Origin: Micractinium sp. NFX-FRZ
Lineage: Eukaryota; Chlorophyta; Trebouxiophyceae; Chlorellales; Chlorellaceae
NCBI GenBank assembly: GCA_029339195.1
Contig: JAPTJF010000039.1
Coordinates: 170,100 to 234,099 of the forward strand
DNA: 64,000 nucleotides
Direction: 5' to 3'
Shown here in pieces: positions 32,701 to 42,543 of this stretch; position 1 is the stretch's first letter; each line of letters begins with the position of its first letter. Made by a program: the position numbers and the translations under genes. The notes beneath the pieces were generated by a model, which was not told the DNA's origin, did not search any database, and saw nothing but the letters and a program-made list of their open reading frames with translations.

Positions 32701-34237
32701 ATCGTCACCTGCCCGCAGCGGCAGCAGCACCAGCAGCGGCAGCGGTCTGTCCTCTGGCGGCGGTGGCACCGGCGCCCGCCAGGCGCCAGGCTGGACGGCA
32801 TCAGGTGCCAGCTTTATGAGCGCAACGGGCACAGCGCGCGCAGCGGGGGTGACGGACGAAGACGAGGAGGCACCCCCCAGGCCAGCGGTGCCCGACTTTG
32901 CTGCCTATGTCAGCGCCGGCGACCAGCTGCACCGCGTGTCATGGGACAAGGGGGTCAAAGTGAACCTGAAGGGTGAGAGGGGCTGGCAGGGTGAGGGGCT
33001 TGGTTGCAGCACGCTCTTGGGGAGGCGGGGCGCTGTGGAGGGGGGGGATCCTTGGCAGCCTGCAGATGCAGGAGACATCTCGCAAGCTTGGAGCTGCCTT
33101 GGGAGCTGGCAAGGTGCATCCGTAAGCAGGTTGGCTGCCCCAGCAGCATCGCCCGACGTACCCCTACTTGTGGCATACCTCGCTCCCCCGCTCATCTGGT
33201 TGCCCCCTGCAGGCTGGCACAGCACCGTGGTCACGCTGGCGCCCATTGCCCGCTACGAGTTTGGCGGCTCCTCCTCAGCAGGCCTCGAGTTTGCGCCCCT
33301 GGGGCTGAGCAACATGCTCAACGGCGGCGGCGCGGTGCTGCGGGTGCACGCCGAGCATGCCGGGGTGGCCACCGTGGCGAGCATTGCGGGTGAGTGGTGC
33401 GAGGGGAAGCAGCTGCTGCAGGAAGGGTGGGCGGTGAGGTTGGGTGGGTACAGGGTGCCAAGGTTTGGTGGTGCAAGGGCTGGGCAGAGCGCGCCTGGAC
33501 GGCCATGGCCAAACCTTCACCTGCCCCTGAATTTGCTGGCCCCATCACTCCCCACGCCTGCTCTCGAACCCTGAGGAGGCGGGGAGCACTTCAAGCGCTG
33601 GGTATGCTGAGCAGCTGCTGCTGCTGCTGCGCCATGACTCACCATTACCCTAACTGCCGTCCCTCCTGTTGTGTTTGCCCGCAGACCCCGAGGAGGACGG
33701 CACCGCGTCGGGCGCCGGGCAGGCGGAGCAGCTGCTGGTGCACCTGAGCGTGCGCGGCCGCGGCACGCTGCTGGCCTACTGCAGCCACAAGCCGCAGGTG
33801 AAGAGGGGCGGGGGCTATGAGCGGGCGGGGTGGGTGGGTTGGCACAGGGAGATGCCGTCGCCAGCAGGAAGGTGGCAGGAAGGCGGGCGGGGTGGGTGGG
33901 TTGGCACAGGGAGATGCCGTCGCCAGCAGGAAGGTGGCAGGAAGGTGGCGGTCAATCATCCGAGTCGGGTCGCTGCGAGTCGCACACATGTGCATGGCAC
34001 TAGGCTTGGGAGTGCTGCTGCCGCCAGGACTTGTCTACTCGCTTGCTTCCCCTTTGCCTTCACCCTCCCTTACCACAGCCTCTCCCTTCCTGCTCCCACA
34101 CCACCGCGTAGGCATGCTCCGTGGACGGCTTCGAGGTGCCCTTCACCCACACCGGCGACCGGCTGAGCGTGGAGGTGCCGCAAGTGGGCAGCCTGCACGC
34201 CGGGCGCCCCGAGCAGGACCTCGTGGTCGCCTTCTGA
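20792..34237 (+). CDS. Raffinose synthase/Sip1-like alkaline alpha-galactosidase (GH36 family), with nested antisense gene
   Basis: About 24 exons: 20792-21199, 21952-22050, 22284-22375, 26556-26792, 26953-27014, 27161-27201, 27450-27530, about 27613-27847, 28099-28235, 28542-28630, 28952-29041, 29362-29428, 29672-29750, 29971-30082, 30258-30352, 30588-30752, 31017-31154, 31466-31571, 31877-32000, 32167-32284, 32544-32972, 33213-33389, 33685-33797, 34112-34237; about 1,140 aa. Signature blocks: [53 protein letters not shown] (expected nucleophile Asp), RASDDFYP (expected acid/base), [11 protein letters not shown] and [17 protein letters not shown]. The family hydrolyses or transfers alpha-galactosyl groups of raffinose-type sugars. 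It is longer than the usual 750-800 aa plant enzyme: a hydrophobic segment ([20 protein letters not shown]) is inserted between DDGWQ and the RANAKF block, and an exon-21 linker is low complexity. The acceptor of the eighth exon is uncertain; the obvious AG at 27654 gives a stop. MAD1 lies inside intron 3. Confidence 0.88.
22509..22513 (-). terminator. Candidate TGTAA poly(A) signal of MAD1
   Basis: TTACA on the plus strand reads TGTAA in the MAD1 direction, about 155 bp after its stop. If used, the MAD1 transcript ends inside the host intron. Confidence 0.5.
22625..22671. repeat. 18-bp tandem repeat overlapping the MAD1 stop codon
   Basis: CAGCTCAGCTCCATCCGC is present twice in tandem, with flanking partial copies. 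The last partial copy supplies the reverse complement of the MAD1 stop region (CAGCTCAGCACTGC). Confidence 0.75.
22667..26201 (-). CDS. MAD1: Mitotic spindle assembly checkpoint protein MAD1, nested in an intron of the GH36 gene
   Basis: Eight exons on the minus strand: 26201-25264, 25081-24853, 24652-24427, 24226-23994, 23817-23644, 23472-23350, 23163-22964, 22775-22667; 743 aa, normal for MAD1. Residues from about 70 to 600 are almost continuous coiled coil ([20 protein letters not shown] and similar heptads, Ala-rich). MAD1 hallmarks follow: [17 protein letters not shown], the region [15 protein letters not shown] (equivalent to the conserved KVLHM segment) and the C-terminal RWD-like domain with [18 protein letters not shown] and [19 protein letters not shown]1 recruits MAD2 to unattached kinetochores and also sits at nuclear pores. 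The whole gene lies between exons 3 and 4 of the GH36 gene on the opposite strand; its start codon is 355 bp from the host acceptor. The start is the ATG of [12 protein letters not shown], which could hold a nuclear signal. Confidence 0.93.
28205..28330 (+). repeat. Copy of exon 9 tail and donor in GH36 intron 9
   Basis: The exon end GCGCCACGTCAACCATCTTC CAG|GTGGGA recurs 92 bp later as GCGCCACCTCGACCATCTTC CAA|GTAAGT. The copy has a better donor consensus than the inferred one, but the spacing would shift the frame. Confidence 0.9.
28588..29125 (+). repeat. Copies of exon 10 and exon 11 tails in GH36 introns 10 and 11
   Basis: The exon 10 segment TTCTACCAGTGGGTGGTGGA recurs near 28743 as TTCTACCAGTGGGGTGGTGGA, with one inserted base. 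The exon 11 end AACTTCACGCGCAG|GTGGGTG recurs near 29107 as AGCTTCACGCGCGGGTGGGTG. Confidence 0.82.
29405..29560 (+). repeat. 91-bp tandem duplication across the exon 12 donor of the GH36 gene
   Basis: GAGGACATCTCCTCG|GTAAGG plus the following intron (GGCCAGGTGGAAGACAGCAA AGCAGC) recurs as GGGACATCTCGAC|GTTACG plus GGCTAGGTTGAAGACAGCAA AGCAGC. Because both exon tail and intron sequence are copied, the event was a simple tandem duplication straddling the junction. Confidence 0.92.
33821..33945 (+). repeat. Near-perfect 62-bp tandem duplication in GH36 intron 23
   Basis: GCGGGCGGGGTGGGTGGGTT and the next 42 bp are repeated once with essentially no differences, which suggests a young duplication. 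Confidence 0.9.
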
Positions 34238-34289
34238 GTCAGGTTGGGCTTCCTTGAGCTTGTCAGGCTGGCACAGGCGGCAGCGCCCA

Positions 34290-34338
34290 GATGCGTGCAC
34301 GCCGGGCCTCGAGCAGGACCACGAGGCCGCCTTCTAGG
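34290..34338 (+). repeat. Copy of the GH36 gene's last codons in its 3' UTR
   Basis: The 3' end of the coding region (TGCACGCCGGGCGCCCCGAG CAGGACCTCG...GCCTTCTGA) recurs about 95 bp downstream as TGCACGCCGGGCCTCGAGCA GGACCACGAG...GCCTTCTAG. The copy is outside the reading frame used. Confidence 0.9.
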
Positions 34339-35196
34339 CTCCCCTCTCCCCGCATGCCGCTGCGCCCATCTGCACTGAGCTCCTCCCGAACCGCCGGTGA
34401 GGGCGCGGCAGCAGAGCGCAGCCCAGGCATGTGCACTGGCGGGCGTGCTGAGCCTGCTGAGGTTTGGTGCTGGCAGCGCGACAGCTGGCTGGTGCGTCGT
34501 GCCAGCCTGGCAGGCAGCCGAGGTCGGAATCTGAGGTGCGTAGCTGGGGTTGCAGGTGCCCACTCTTTTGGGTGCCTGCTCCTCTCCCTATCCTGTAGGG
34601 GCAGCCTCCCTACCATCCCCTTTTCAGTAAGTACAGATGCGATTTTGGGAGCGCCCCTTGCCCATTGTTTGGGGGCCTGGCCCCGTCGGAGGGCGGGCCG
34701 CACAGGCAGTTTTCCCCCTGACCCACCCGCGTGCGGCTCACATGCTGCCCGCCATCCTTCCCTCCGAATTTTCCGGCGCCAACCCTGCGCCCATTGGCTT
34801 TACTTTCTGTTTTCATTCCTTTCTTTTCATTGACACCCCCGCCCTCATTTCCATTCACTCTTTGCTTGGAATCCCCCTGCCGCCCCTACCACCCCCGCTC
34901 GCCAGCACTGCCGTGCGCGTCGCCAGCAGGCCCTCCCCATGCAACACCGCTGCCTGCTGGCTTGCCTTCTACCCTCGACGCCGTGCCGCTCCAACGTTGC
35001 GTTCACCCCCATTGAATGCACGCCCCTGCCCCCGCTGCCTTGTTCCGGCAAGCTTTCCTTGAACTGAGAGAACGATCCCATGTGTCCTGTGCCCTGCCTT
35101 CTGTGCCCTGTTGTTGTTTGTACCCCAGAAATGCCTTATGCCTTTCCCTCCTTCCAGTGTGCCCCATCTTGTGCCCCCCGCTCATGCCGTGTTGTT

Positions 35197-35201
35197 TGTA
35201 A
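35197..35201 (+). terminator. Candidate TGTAA poly(A) signal of the GH36 gene
   Basis: TGTAA lies 960 bp after the stop. It is the first sense-strand copy noticed, so the 3' UTR would be long. Confidence 0.4.
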
Positions 35202-35436
35202 AGTGTACGACCCGAGTGCGTGGAGTCTGCTGATACACGGGCTTCTGTGGCAATTGAACCGACATGTGGAGGTGTGCTGCAGCTCACAGTAGCTGCTCTG
35301 TGCAACATGTCTCGCTTTTATGGTACAGGGAGCGAGCACACACCTTGCTTGCCGGTGGAGGTGTCAGAGGGGGCCAATGTGGCATGGTGCGCAGCCCATC
35401 ACTGGTGCTCCGCAGCCCCTGCGTGCATGTGGGGCG

Positions 35437-38400
35437 TCATGCTGCCATCGGAATTGCCTTCAGCTTCTGCCAGGCCGCCTTCAAGTGCCCCAGGCTCTGC
35501 TCCAGCCGCGCCCTGGCCGCCATGCGCGTGTCCTGCAGGCATCAGGCGGGGCGTGCCAGGTTGGGATGCACCCATTGAGTGGCATCCATAGGTGGATGCA
35601 TCCCATCAAATTGGATTGTGCACGTCAGGAGGTTGCGAGTTCTGGGTGCCACTGACGACATCAACTCGCGCTGCCCATGTTTGTCGACATCACCAACAAA
35701 TGCCGCTCGATGCACTTGGATTTGGGGAACCTGCGCCGGCAGCAGCTCACGTGCATGTACTGCAGCAGGCCGTTTTGCGCGCTGGTGGCCACGCCCGCCG
35801 CCACCTGCTTGCTCAGCAGCTCGCCCACCTGCGGGGCACGGCAGCACTGAGCAAACATTAGCAGCGTTCGCCCCACACAAACCCCCGCCGGCGTGATTGC
35901 GCCGCTTTAGGAGCGTGTGACACCTCCAAGCACCAAGCCGCTGGCAGGGCAGGAGTAGCTGTGGCACTGCCGATGGCGTGTGCCTGCCTTCCAAGCTGGC
36001 AGCGAGGCGGGGCAGGACGGGTTTGCGATAACATTCGTGCCGGCAGTGGCAGGGCCCGCTCACCTTGCTGACCAGCAGGTAGCGGGCAGACAACGCCACG
36101 TTGTCCACCACCCGAGACGTGACGACGTCCGTGTAGGCCACCAGACTGGAAGAGAAGGGGGCAGGCGGTGGGTGGGGGAAGGCAGACGTGTTAGCAGGCA
36201 TCCCAGCAGGCAGGCAGGCACGTAGGCATGCACAACAGATACAAGACATGCCCTCCTACTTCTCTTTGTTTCAGCTGCGAACGTGCGTGCAACACAAGCT
36301 TTTCAGGCAGGTGCTGCCTGCTCACCTCATCTGCAGCTTGTTGAGGCTCATCTCCTGCAAGTCCGCCGTCTGCGCCAGGCGCTCCAGAGCAGCCTGCAAT
36401 TGAGGGTGGTATGGCATCCAACAACTGCTAGCATGCACTCTACTTGCCACAACGCTACATGCACAGTCGTTCCAGGCAGTACACCGGTACGCTCTGTCCT
36501 TCACACGTAAGGAATGGGTACTGCTGGTGAGCATGCTGAGCCTCTTGCCGGGCGCCGGCTTGCATGGAGACAGCACGCCAGGCACCAAGGCAGCCGGCAG
36601 CCCACCCTGAAGAAGCCTCCACAGGCGGTTGCGGCCGCGTTGACTGCTTCAACCCATTCCTCGCCAAAAGGCGTTTGCCCCTTGGCAGCGCTCTGCATGG
36701 CAGCCACCGCGCTCTCAAAGCCCCTGCGCGCATGCTCATGTCGGCAAGGCATCAGGGGCACCAGGCAGGTTAGTGGCTGGCGTTGTCCTCTGCCCTCCCC
36801 CTCTTCCCCCACCTCCATCAACTGCATGTGCATAGATCGCATGCCACAGGTCAGATGGGCAGCAGAAGAACGGCCGCCATGTTGGCAGGTCTGCCACTCA
36901 AGATGTGCACTGGCCCAGGGACATACTATGCAGTACCGCACCGCTCACCCAATGCGCTCGTCGTACTGCCGCCCCAGCGCCATGATGTGTGCCTGCTGCT
37001 CCACCAGCCCCCCCACGTGCTCCACAGCCAGCATCTCCTGGCCGTCCAAAAACTCAGACAGCTGTGCGGGGAGGGTGCGAGGCGAGTTGCAGCAGCAGCT
37101 GTGCGGGAGGGTGCCATGCGAGTCGCAGCAGCAGCTGTGGAGGGGTGGGCTGGGGCGCAAGCGAGGGTTGGGTGTCTGACGAAGTGCACGTGCACAGCAC
37201 TGCGGCGACCATGCCGTAGGCAGTGGCAGCAGTGCCAGGGATGTTAGAGCTGGCGCAGTAGTGCCGGGGCTGCATGCCAGTTGCTGGCCCCCGTGCAAGC
37301 AGCTGACCTCTGTCTCCAGCAGTGGTACAAGGTTGGGGAAGGCCTGGAACCTGGACCTGAGCAGCTTGAGCAGCACCCCCTCCACGTACTGCCGCAGCAC
37401 TTCCACCAGGCCCATGGCGGGGCCCCGCAGCTTACTGTGCACAGCTGCACGGGCGGGGCGGTGCATGGTGAGGCACAGCCTAGGTGCAAGCAATCCAAGA
37501 CATTCAGCGCAGCGTGGTGGGCGCATACTGGCGGGCAATGCGGCGGGGCGGGGAGGCCCAACAGCCGGCAGGCAGCTGGGAACGCAGGCACGTGTGCATG
37601 CGGGTGATAGGGCAATACCAGTTGGCACGCTGTAGCGGGCGGACAGGGTGCAACAGAACGTGCACGCCAGCTCGTCAGCCTTGGACACAGCTGGCAGCCG
37701 GGGGCTTCACCCTTGCGGAAGGCCTGGGCAAAGACGGGGTGGGAGAGGAAGTTGCGGAGGCCGATGCCGCGCGCGTCCCGCATCATGCCCCGCAGCTCCT
37801 CCAGGAAATCCTCCTCCAAGAAGCTCGCCGTGTCCACCTCCTCGTGCACCTGAAGAAGAAGAAGAAGAATACGCCCTTGGGCGTGGGTTGAGGAAACCAG
37901 TAGAGGTGTGGACCCCCATGGCGGCCCCCCCCCCACTGGTTACCGAAGGAGGACAAGGAGCCGGGAGCAGAGGCAGCACAGGTAGTGCAAGCGCTTGCCC
38001 AGCCGCATGCGTCCATGCCGTGGCCCACACGTGGCACCGACACATCCGGAGTGCGCCAGAGACATCTTGCCGGGGCTCCCTCCTGCCCGCTGCGCACGCT
38101 CCGGGGCAGCTGCATGTGCAGGTCAACGTGCGGCCTCCCTGACAACTTGCCTTCTCTGCATACTCCTCGCAGCGCTCCAGCACGCATGCCGCCACCAGCA
38201 TCTCTCGGTCGGGCGCTTCCATGCTGCCCTGCTCCCCCAGTGCCACGAACTCGCGCTGCATCTGCATGAGCACAGCATGAGCACAGCATGAGCACAGCAT
38301 GAGCACAGCATGAGCACAGCATGAGCACAGCATGAGCACAGCAGCAGAAGCAGCAGGAACGACGTGACAGCAAGCACAGTGAGGTCAGCACAAGCCCTGC

Positions 38401-41400
38401 TGCTTGCAAGGGTGACCAGTGCCACATCAGAGTCGCCAGTGCGCTTGCAGGCTCTACAGCTGGGTCTGCAGTACTGCTGTGCTCAGCTGGTACTGCAAGT
38501 GCATGCAGGCGGCCCCGCAGGGCCTTCCTCCCTGCCACACTGCGTAGGCACATGAGATGCACACAGCCAGCTGGGCGCTGGGGGTTCTCACATCGCTGAG
38601 CAGGAGGCAGAAGGTGGAGTATGCCTGCGCCTCGCTGGCCATGATCTCAGGCATGCCCGCCAGCTCCGCCTCGATGCTCCTCATCTTCTCTCCCACCTGC
38701 CCAAGGACGGTGGGGTGGGGTAGCACACACGGCAGGGGGGGGATGCCCACGGGTCGAAGAACAGGGCGCAGAGTGGGGAATGCCGCCTTGTGGGGAAGCA
38801 CAGCAGTCCGGCACTGCGGAGGCCAGCCCTGAGGACGGCCATCCCTGCACACCATGGCATGCTGTGCTGTGCGCGCCAGCCGAAACCCACCTGCTCCTTC
38901 ACACGTGGCATGGCGCTGAGGATGCAGCCGCGCTGGATGTGCACCAGCTTCCTCACCAGCGCGGGGAGCCCCAGGTGGTCAGGGTTCACCTGTACGCACA
39001 TCGGGCACGGGGGGCAGCACTTAAGCACGTGGAACGGCGATCGGTGCCATGGTACAGGCGCCTGCTGCTGCTGGCCAGCTGCTGCTTACCAGCGGCAGGA
39101 GCGGCGCTAGCAGCTCATATTCGTGGGGATCAACCTGCTCTGCGCACTGCGCCCCTCTTACCTGGCGAAGCTCATCGTGCTGCTCGAAGAACTGCTGCTC
39201 CAGCTGGCGCACGTCCGACGCTGCCAGCCCCTTGCCGAGCTCCTCGGGCTTGCGGCACCGCACCTGCAACAGAAGGTAACAAGTGCATACTAGGGGCACA
39301 CACGGGTTACACGCAGAGCTACAGCCCCTTGCTGGAGGCTTCAAGGTAGGGCAGCAGAGTGCAGAGGGCATGCCGCGGCCACTGGGCGTGCAGTGCGTGC
39401 AGAGCGTGCAGAAGGCGGGGGCCAGAAGTGCGGAAGCAGCACTCGCACCCACAAAGCCCAGACAGGTGAGAGACGCATAGATAATGCACGTCCGCCGCAC
39501 AAAACCAGCCTGCTGCCTCCACAAAGCATTCCCCCTGCATACTCACCGCCACAAAGCCCAGCTCCAGATGGATGTTGCCCGCCCCGGTTCCCTCCAGCTT
39601 GGCACGGATCCCTGGCTCCGCCCTGCAAGGCCAGGAGGGAGTGGGGCAAAAGGGGAGGCACAGGTGCAGGTGAGCAAGTGTCCAAGAGGCCCGCTTGTGT
39701 GCATTCTGGGGGCGGGCAGGGAGATGATTGGGCAGGCAGGCAGGCAGGCAGGCAGGAGGCAGCTGTGCAGTGACTGCGACAGGACAGGAGAGGCAGCTGT
39801 GTGCCTGCCTGGCACCAACCGGTGTGCCAGGAAGCGTTGCGCCAGGGCTGGGGCATGCGCGAAGGGTCAGGCAGCGTTGTGCAAGGCAGGCCAGCCGTCC
39901 AGAAAGCTTTCCTTTCGCACAGCCAACCTCCCCCTCCCTCCCTCCCTCACTTGTCAATCTTGGTGACCACCCCCAAGGTGCGCCGGCCCTCCGGGTCCTG
40001 CTCCTGCGCCAGCAGGAAGCCCTCGGCGGTGGTGAAGTCCTGGTCGGCTGGCACCACAGGCAGCAGAACCTTGGAGGCGCCTGCACAGGGGGAATGCAAG
40101 GTGGGGGGAAGTTAGCAGAGGGAGTGGATGGGGCCGAAACAGGTGCATTGGTGAGTCGTTGGTTGGCAGGCCGCAGGCATCACTGGCAGCAGGCCCTTGG
40201 TAGGTGCAGGCCTGCAAGGGCAGGGCAGGGCAGGGTAGGGTGAGGTGCACTGCGGCCATGGGGTGTGGATCGCCAGGGGTGGGTATGAATCCGCTCGGCA
40301 ACAGCGGCCCTCATGACTGAATGTGGGCCAACGGAGATAGGAGAGTGGTTTTGCTGTGAGGTTGGGCAATAAGATGCAGGAAGGGACAGCCACTGCGGCA
40401 GTGGGTGCTGGGCCAGCAGGGAAGGGCAGGTGCAAACAGGCCCCCGGCTGTGCTGTATCCATGCACCGCACCTGCTGTGTGCTTGCGAATCAGGCTCTTG
40501 ATCTGGCTCTCAATGTCCTTGGGCTGGTCGCCAATGGGCACACGCGTGATGCCTGAACGGGGGCAAGGGTGGGGCTCGGTGGTCACAGCATGCACAGCGT
40601 ACCAAGGGTGGCTTGCAGCGATACAGGCAGAAACAAAGAGGTACAGGAACAAGTACAGTGCACCCCGGCTGCCTGAAAAGCACAACAGGCGGCTGGCAAC
40701 AGTGCACAGCTACGAGGGCGCCATCTCAGCAGGAGTGCCTTGCTGGCAGCTGACCTGGCGTGTCGATGAGGGTGATGTCCGGGCAGTCCGGGCGCGTGAT
40801 GTCCAGGTAAATCATCTCATCCACAATGCCCTTGTTGTTGCCCGCCAACGCCTGCCATTGTGCAGCGCAGGGTGGCAGAGAAGGGAGGCGGCGGCTCAGG
40901 TTGGGAAGCAGGGCGGTTGGTAGGCAGGACAGGGGTCGGTGCCGCCCAGCAAATGCGGTAGCTGCAGGCAGCCAAGGGCACAGGGGCGCCAGCAGCCCGT
41001 GACCCTGCCAGGCACAACGCAATGCACAGATCTCCCTCCCTCTCTTCCCCAGCTCCACCGCACAGCAGCCCTCACCTCTGTGGCGCGCCGCACCGCATCA
41101 TCAACGTGTGCCTCCTCCTCAACCTCCTCTGTGTGCCACGCCGCCTCCTCCTGGGCATCGCTCCCGGGCCGCTTGTACCTGAGCCGTATGGACAGGCGCT
41201 CTCCATTGCGAAGGCTCAGCTTCAGGGGGCAGCGAGTCACGATTTCCTGCAGCCAGAGAATATGGCGCAGAGGAGGGAGGGGGGCAGATTGGGAGCAGCA
41301 GCAAGATGGGGGCAGCGGGGGCCACGGAGGTGAGCGTTGGTGGGCGCCAAGCCTTCTGGCGGCAGCGGCTCTAAGCACATCCTCTCCTGGCCATTACAGT

Positions 41401-41766
41401 CTGTAACATAAGCATTTAAGTGCAAACGGCCATCATGTGCACTCAGCAGGTCAAGCTCCCCAGAGAGGCACAGTGGCCCTGTGATCTTCCCACGCCCGGC
41501 CTCACCTGCCCGCGGGGCAGCGACACCCCTGAGATCGCCTCCAGCACCGAGGTTTTGCCCGTGCTCTGATCGCCGCATACCACGATTGCGGGTGTCTCAA
41601 TGCCGCTCTCCTTCTCCAGCAGCGAGGAGACCTGGTCGTTGATGTCCAGCAGCGGGCGGATGGAGCTTTGGTGCTCGCCGACGTAGGCAGCGCCGGCGGC
41701 GCCCGTGGCAGGGGCCACCCAGCTGGCCTCGCTGCCGCTGGAGGGCGCAGGATGCGGCACCGTCAT
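35437..41766 (-). CDS. Dynamin-related GTPase, DRP4/Mx-like
   Basis: Nineteen exons on the minus strand: 41766-41506, 41246-41076, 40851-40755, 40552-40472, 40080-39951, 39622-39547, 39263-39162, 39134-39090, 38989-38891, 38696-38592, 38261-38151, 37849-37711, 37444-37308, 37061-36949, 36723-36606, 36393-36326, 36145-36064, 35828-35751, 35532-35437; 702 aa. Dynamin GTPase motifs: P-loop GDQSTGKTSVLEAISG, switch 1 LPRG, DTPGITRVP (the usual DLPG has Thr for Leu) and TKID. The middle/stalk region follows (for example DFLEELRGMMRDARGIGLRN and GLVEVLRQYVEGVLLKLL) and a C-terminal GED-like helix ends KAAWQKLKAIPMAA. No PH or Pro-rich domain is present, as in plant DRP4 and Mx proteins. Such proteins self-assemble on membranes and hydrolyse GTP. 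Intron 11 has a GC donor (AAG|GCAAGT). The ATG of MTVPHPAPSSG was chosen; the frame is open slightly further upstream. Confidence 0.9.
37061..37145 (-). repeat. Duplicated acceptor of dynamin-related exon 14
   Basis: On the minus strand the acceptor context CACCCTCCCCGCACAG|CTG is preceded by copies of CACCCTCCCGCACAG|CTGCTGCTGC with a period of about 47 bp. At least two alternative AG sites therefore precede the inferred one. Confidence 0.8.
38262..38345. repeat. 11-bp tandem repeat at the acceptor of dynamin-related exon 11
   Basis: CATGAGCACAG is repeated about seven times head to tail, running directly into the splice acceptor on the minus strand (CTGTGCTCATG units then CAG). Each unit ends in a possible AG or CAG context. 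Confidence 0.9.
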
Positions 41767-42543
41767 TACGGCCGCTTGAGTCTGGTGCCCAGAAGAATGC
41801 GGAGATAACACGAGAGGATGTGCAGGGTTTCTGTTCGAGCGGGCTGGAGGCCAGTCGACTTTATGCAGGGTTCTGTCGAGCGTCTTTGTGCAGGCGACTT
41901 CTCTGCAGGCAACCTCTCAGTGTCCAGTGGAAGACCCTGGCGGCCCAGAGATTCACCAATGTCATCATGCGCCCTACCACATATCCGTGCTGGCCGTGTT
42001 GGCCAGGGTGGTACTGCCTACATGTACTGCCGGCACCTGGCCCAGCAGCCCCGGCACGTTGGGCTGTCCTGTGAACTGCCGCCGCATTCATCATCCCCCA
42101 TCTTCTCCCTTTCTTGCTACTCTATCAACCTTAAGGTATTCATAAATGGAGAACCACACATGTGGGTGCCCATCTGCCTTGAGCTGCACACCAAATGGTG
42201 CCCGCTCGGCTTCCCGCCGTCCTCTGCCAGCAGGCAGCCCCTCACACCACCTGCAAGCACCGCCGAAGTGTGGCTGAGCTCAATCGGACCCACATGCTGC
42301 TGCCAGTTTGGACTTGCAGCTCCCCTCAGCAGCTCGGACCATCAATCCGTCCTCTGCCAGCTGGGGCACCACAGCCACACATTTCCTGCTGTGCCTTCAA
42401 CCCACCCGACTGAAATCCTTCAACAATCTGCCTTGTCAGTCCTGCCCTAACCTACTTTAGCCATTGTCCTCTCCCTGTTCGCGCCGCCTTCCCGCTCTTT
42501 CCGCACGCATTTTCCCCTACAGCCGGTCACCTGCACCCCAGCC
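41767..42543. promoter_or_regulatory. Divergent region between the dynamin-related and secreted-protein genes
   Basis: The two genes start away from each other across about 780 bp. The sequence is less GC-rich than the genes, with no exon recognised; it probably holds both promoters. Confidence 0.45.

Larger units (their letters stand above)
34238..35436. other. Convergent 3' region between the GH36 and dynamin-related genes
   Basis: About 1.2 kb with no further exon recognised. It is pyrimidine-rich between about 34700 and 35200, with a TGTAA at 35197-35201 usable by the GH36 gene. Confidence 0.5.

Noticed and set aside
36500..36730. Independent minus-strand gene around FESAVAAMQSAAKGQTPFG
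   Set aside because: Splice phases join it cleanly to exons 14 and 16 of the dynamin-related gene, so it is its exon 15.
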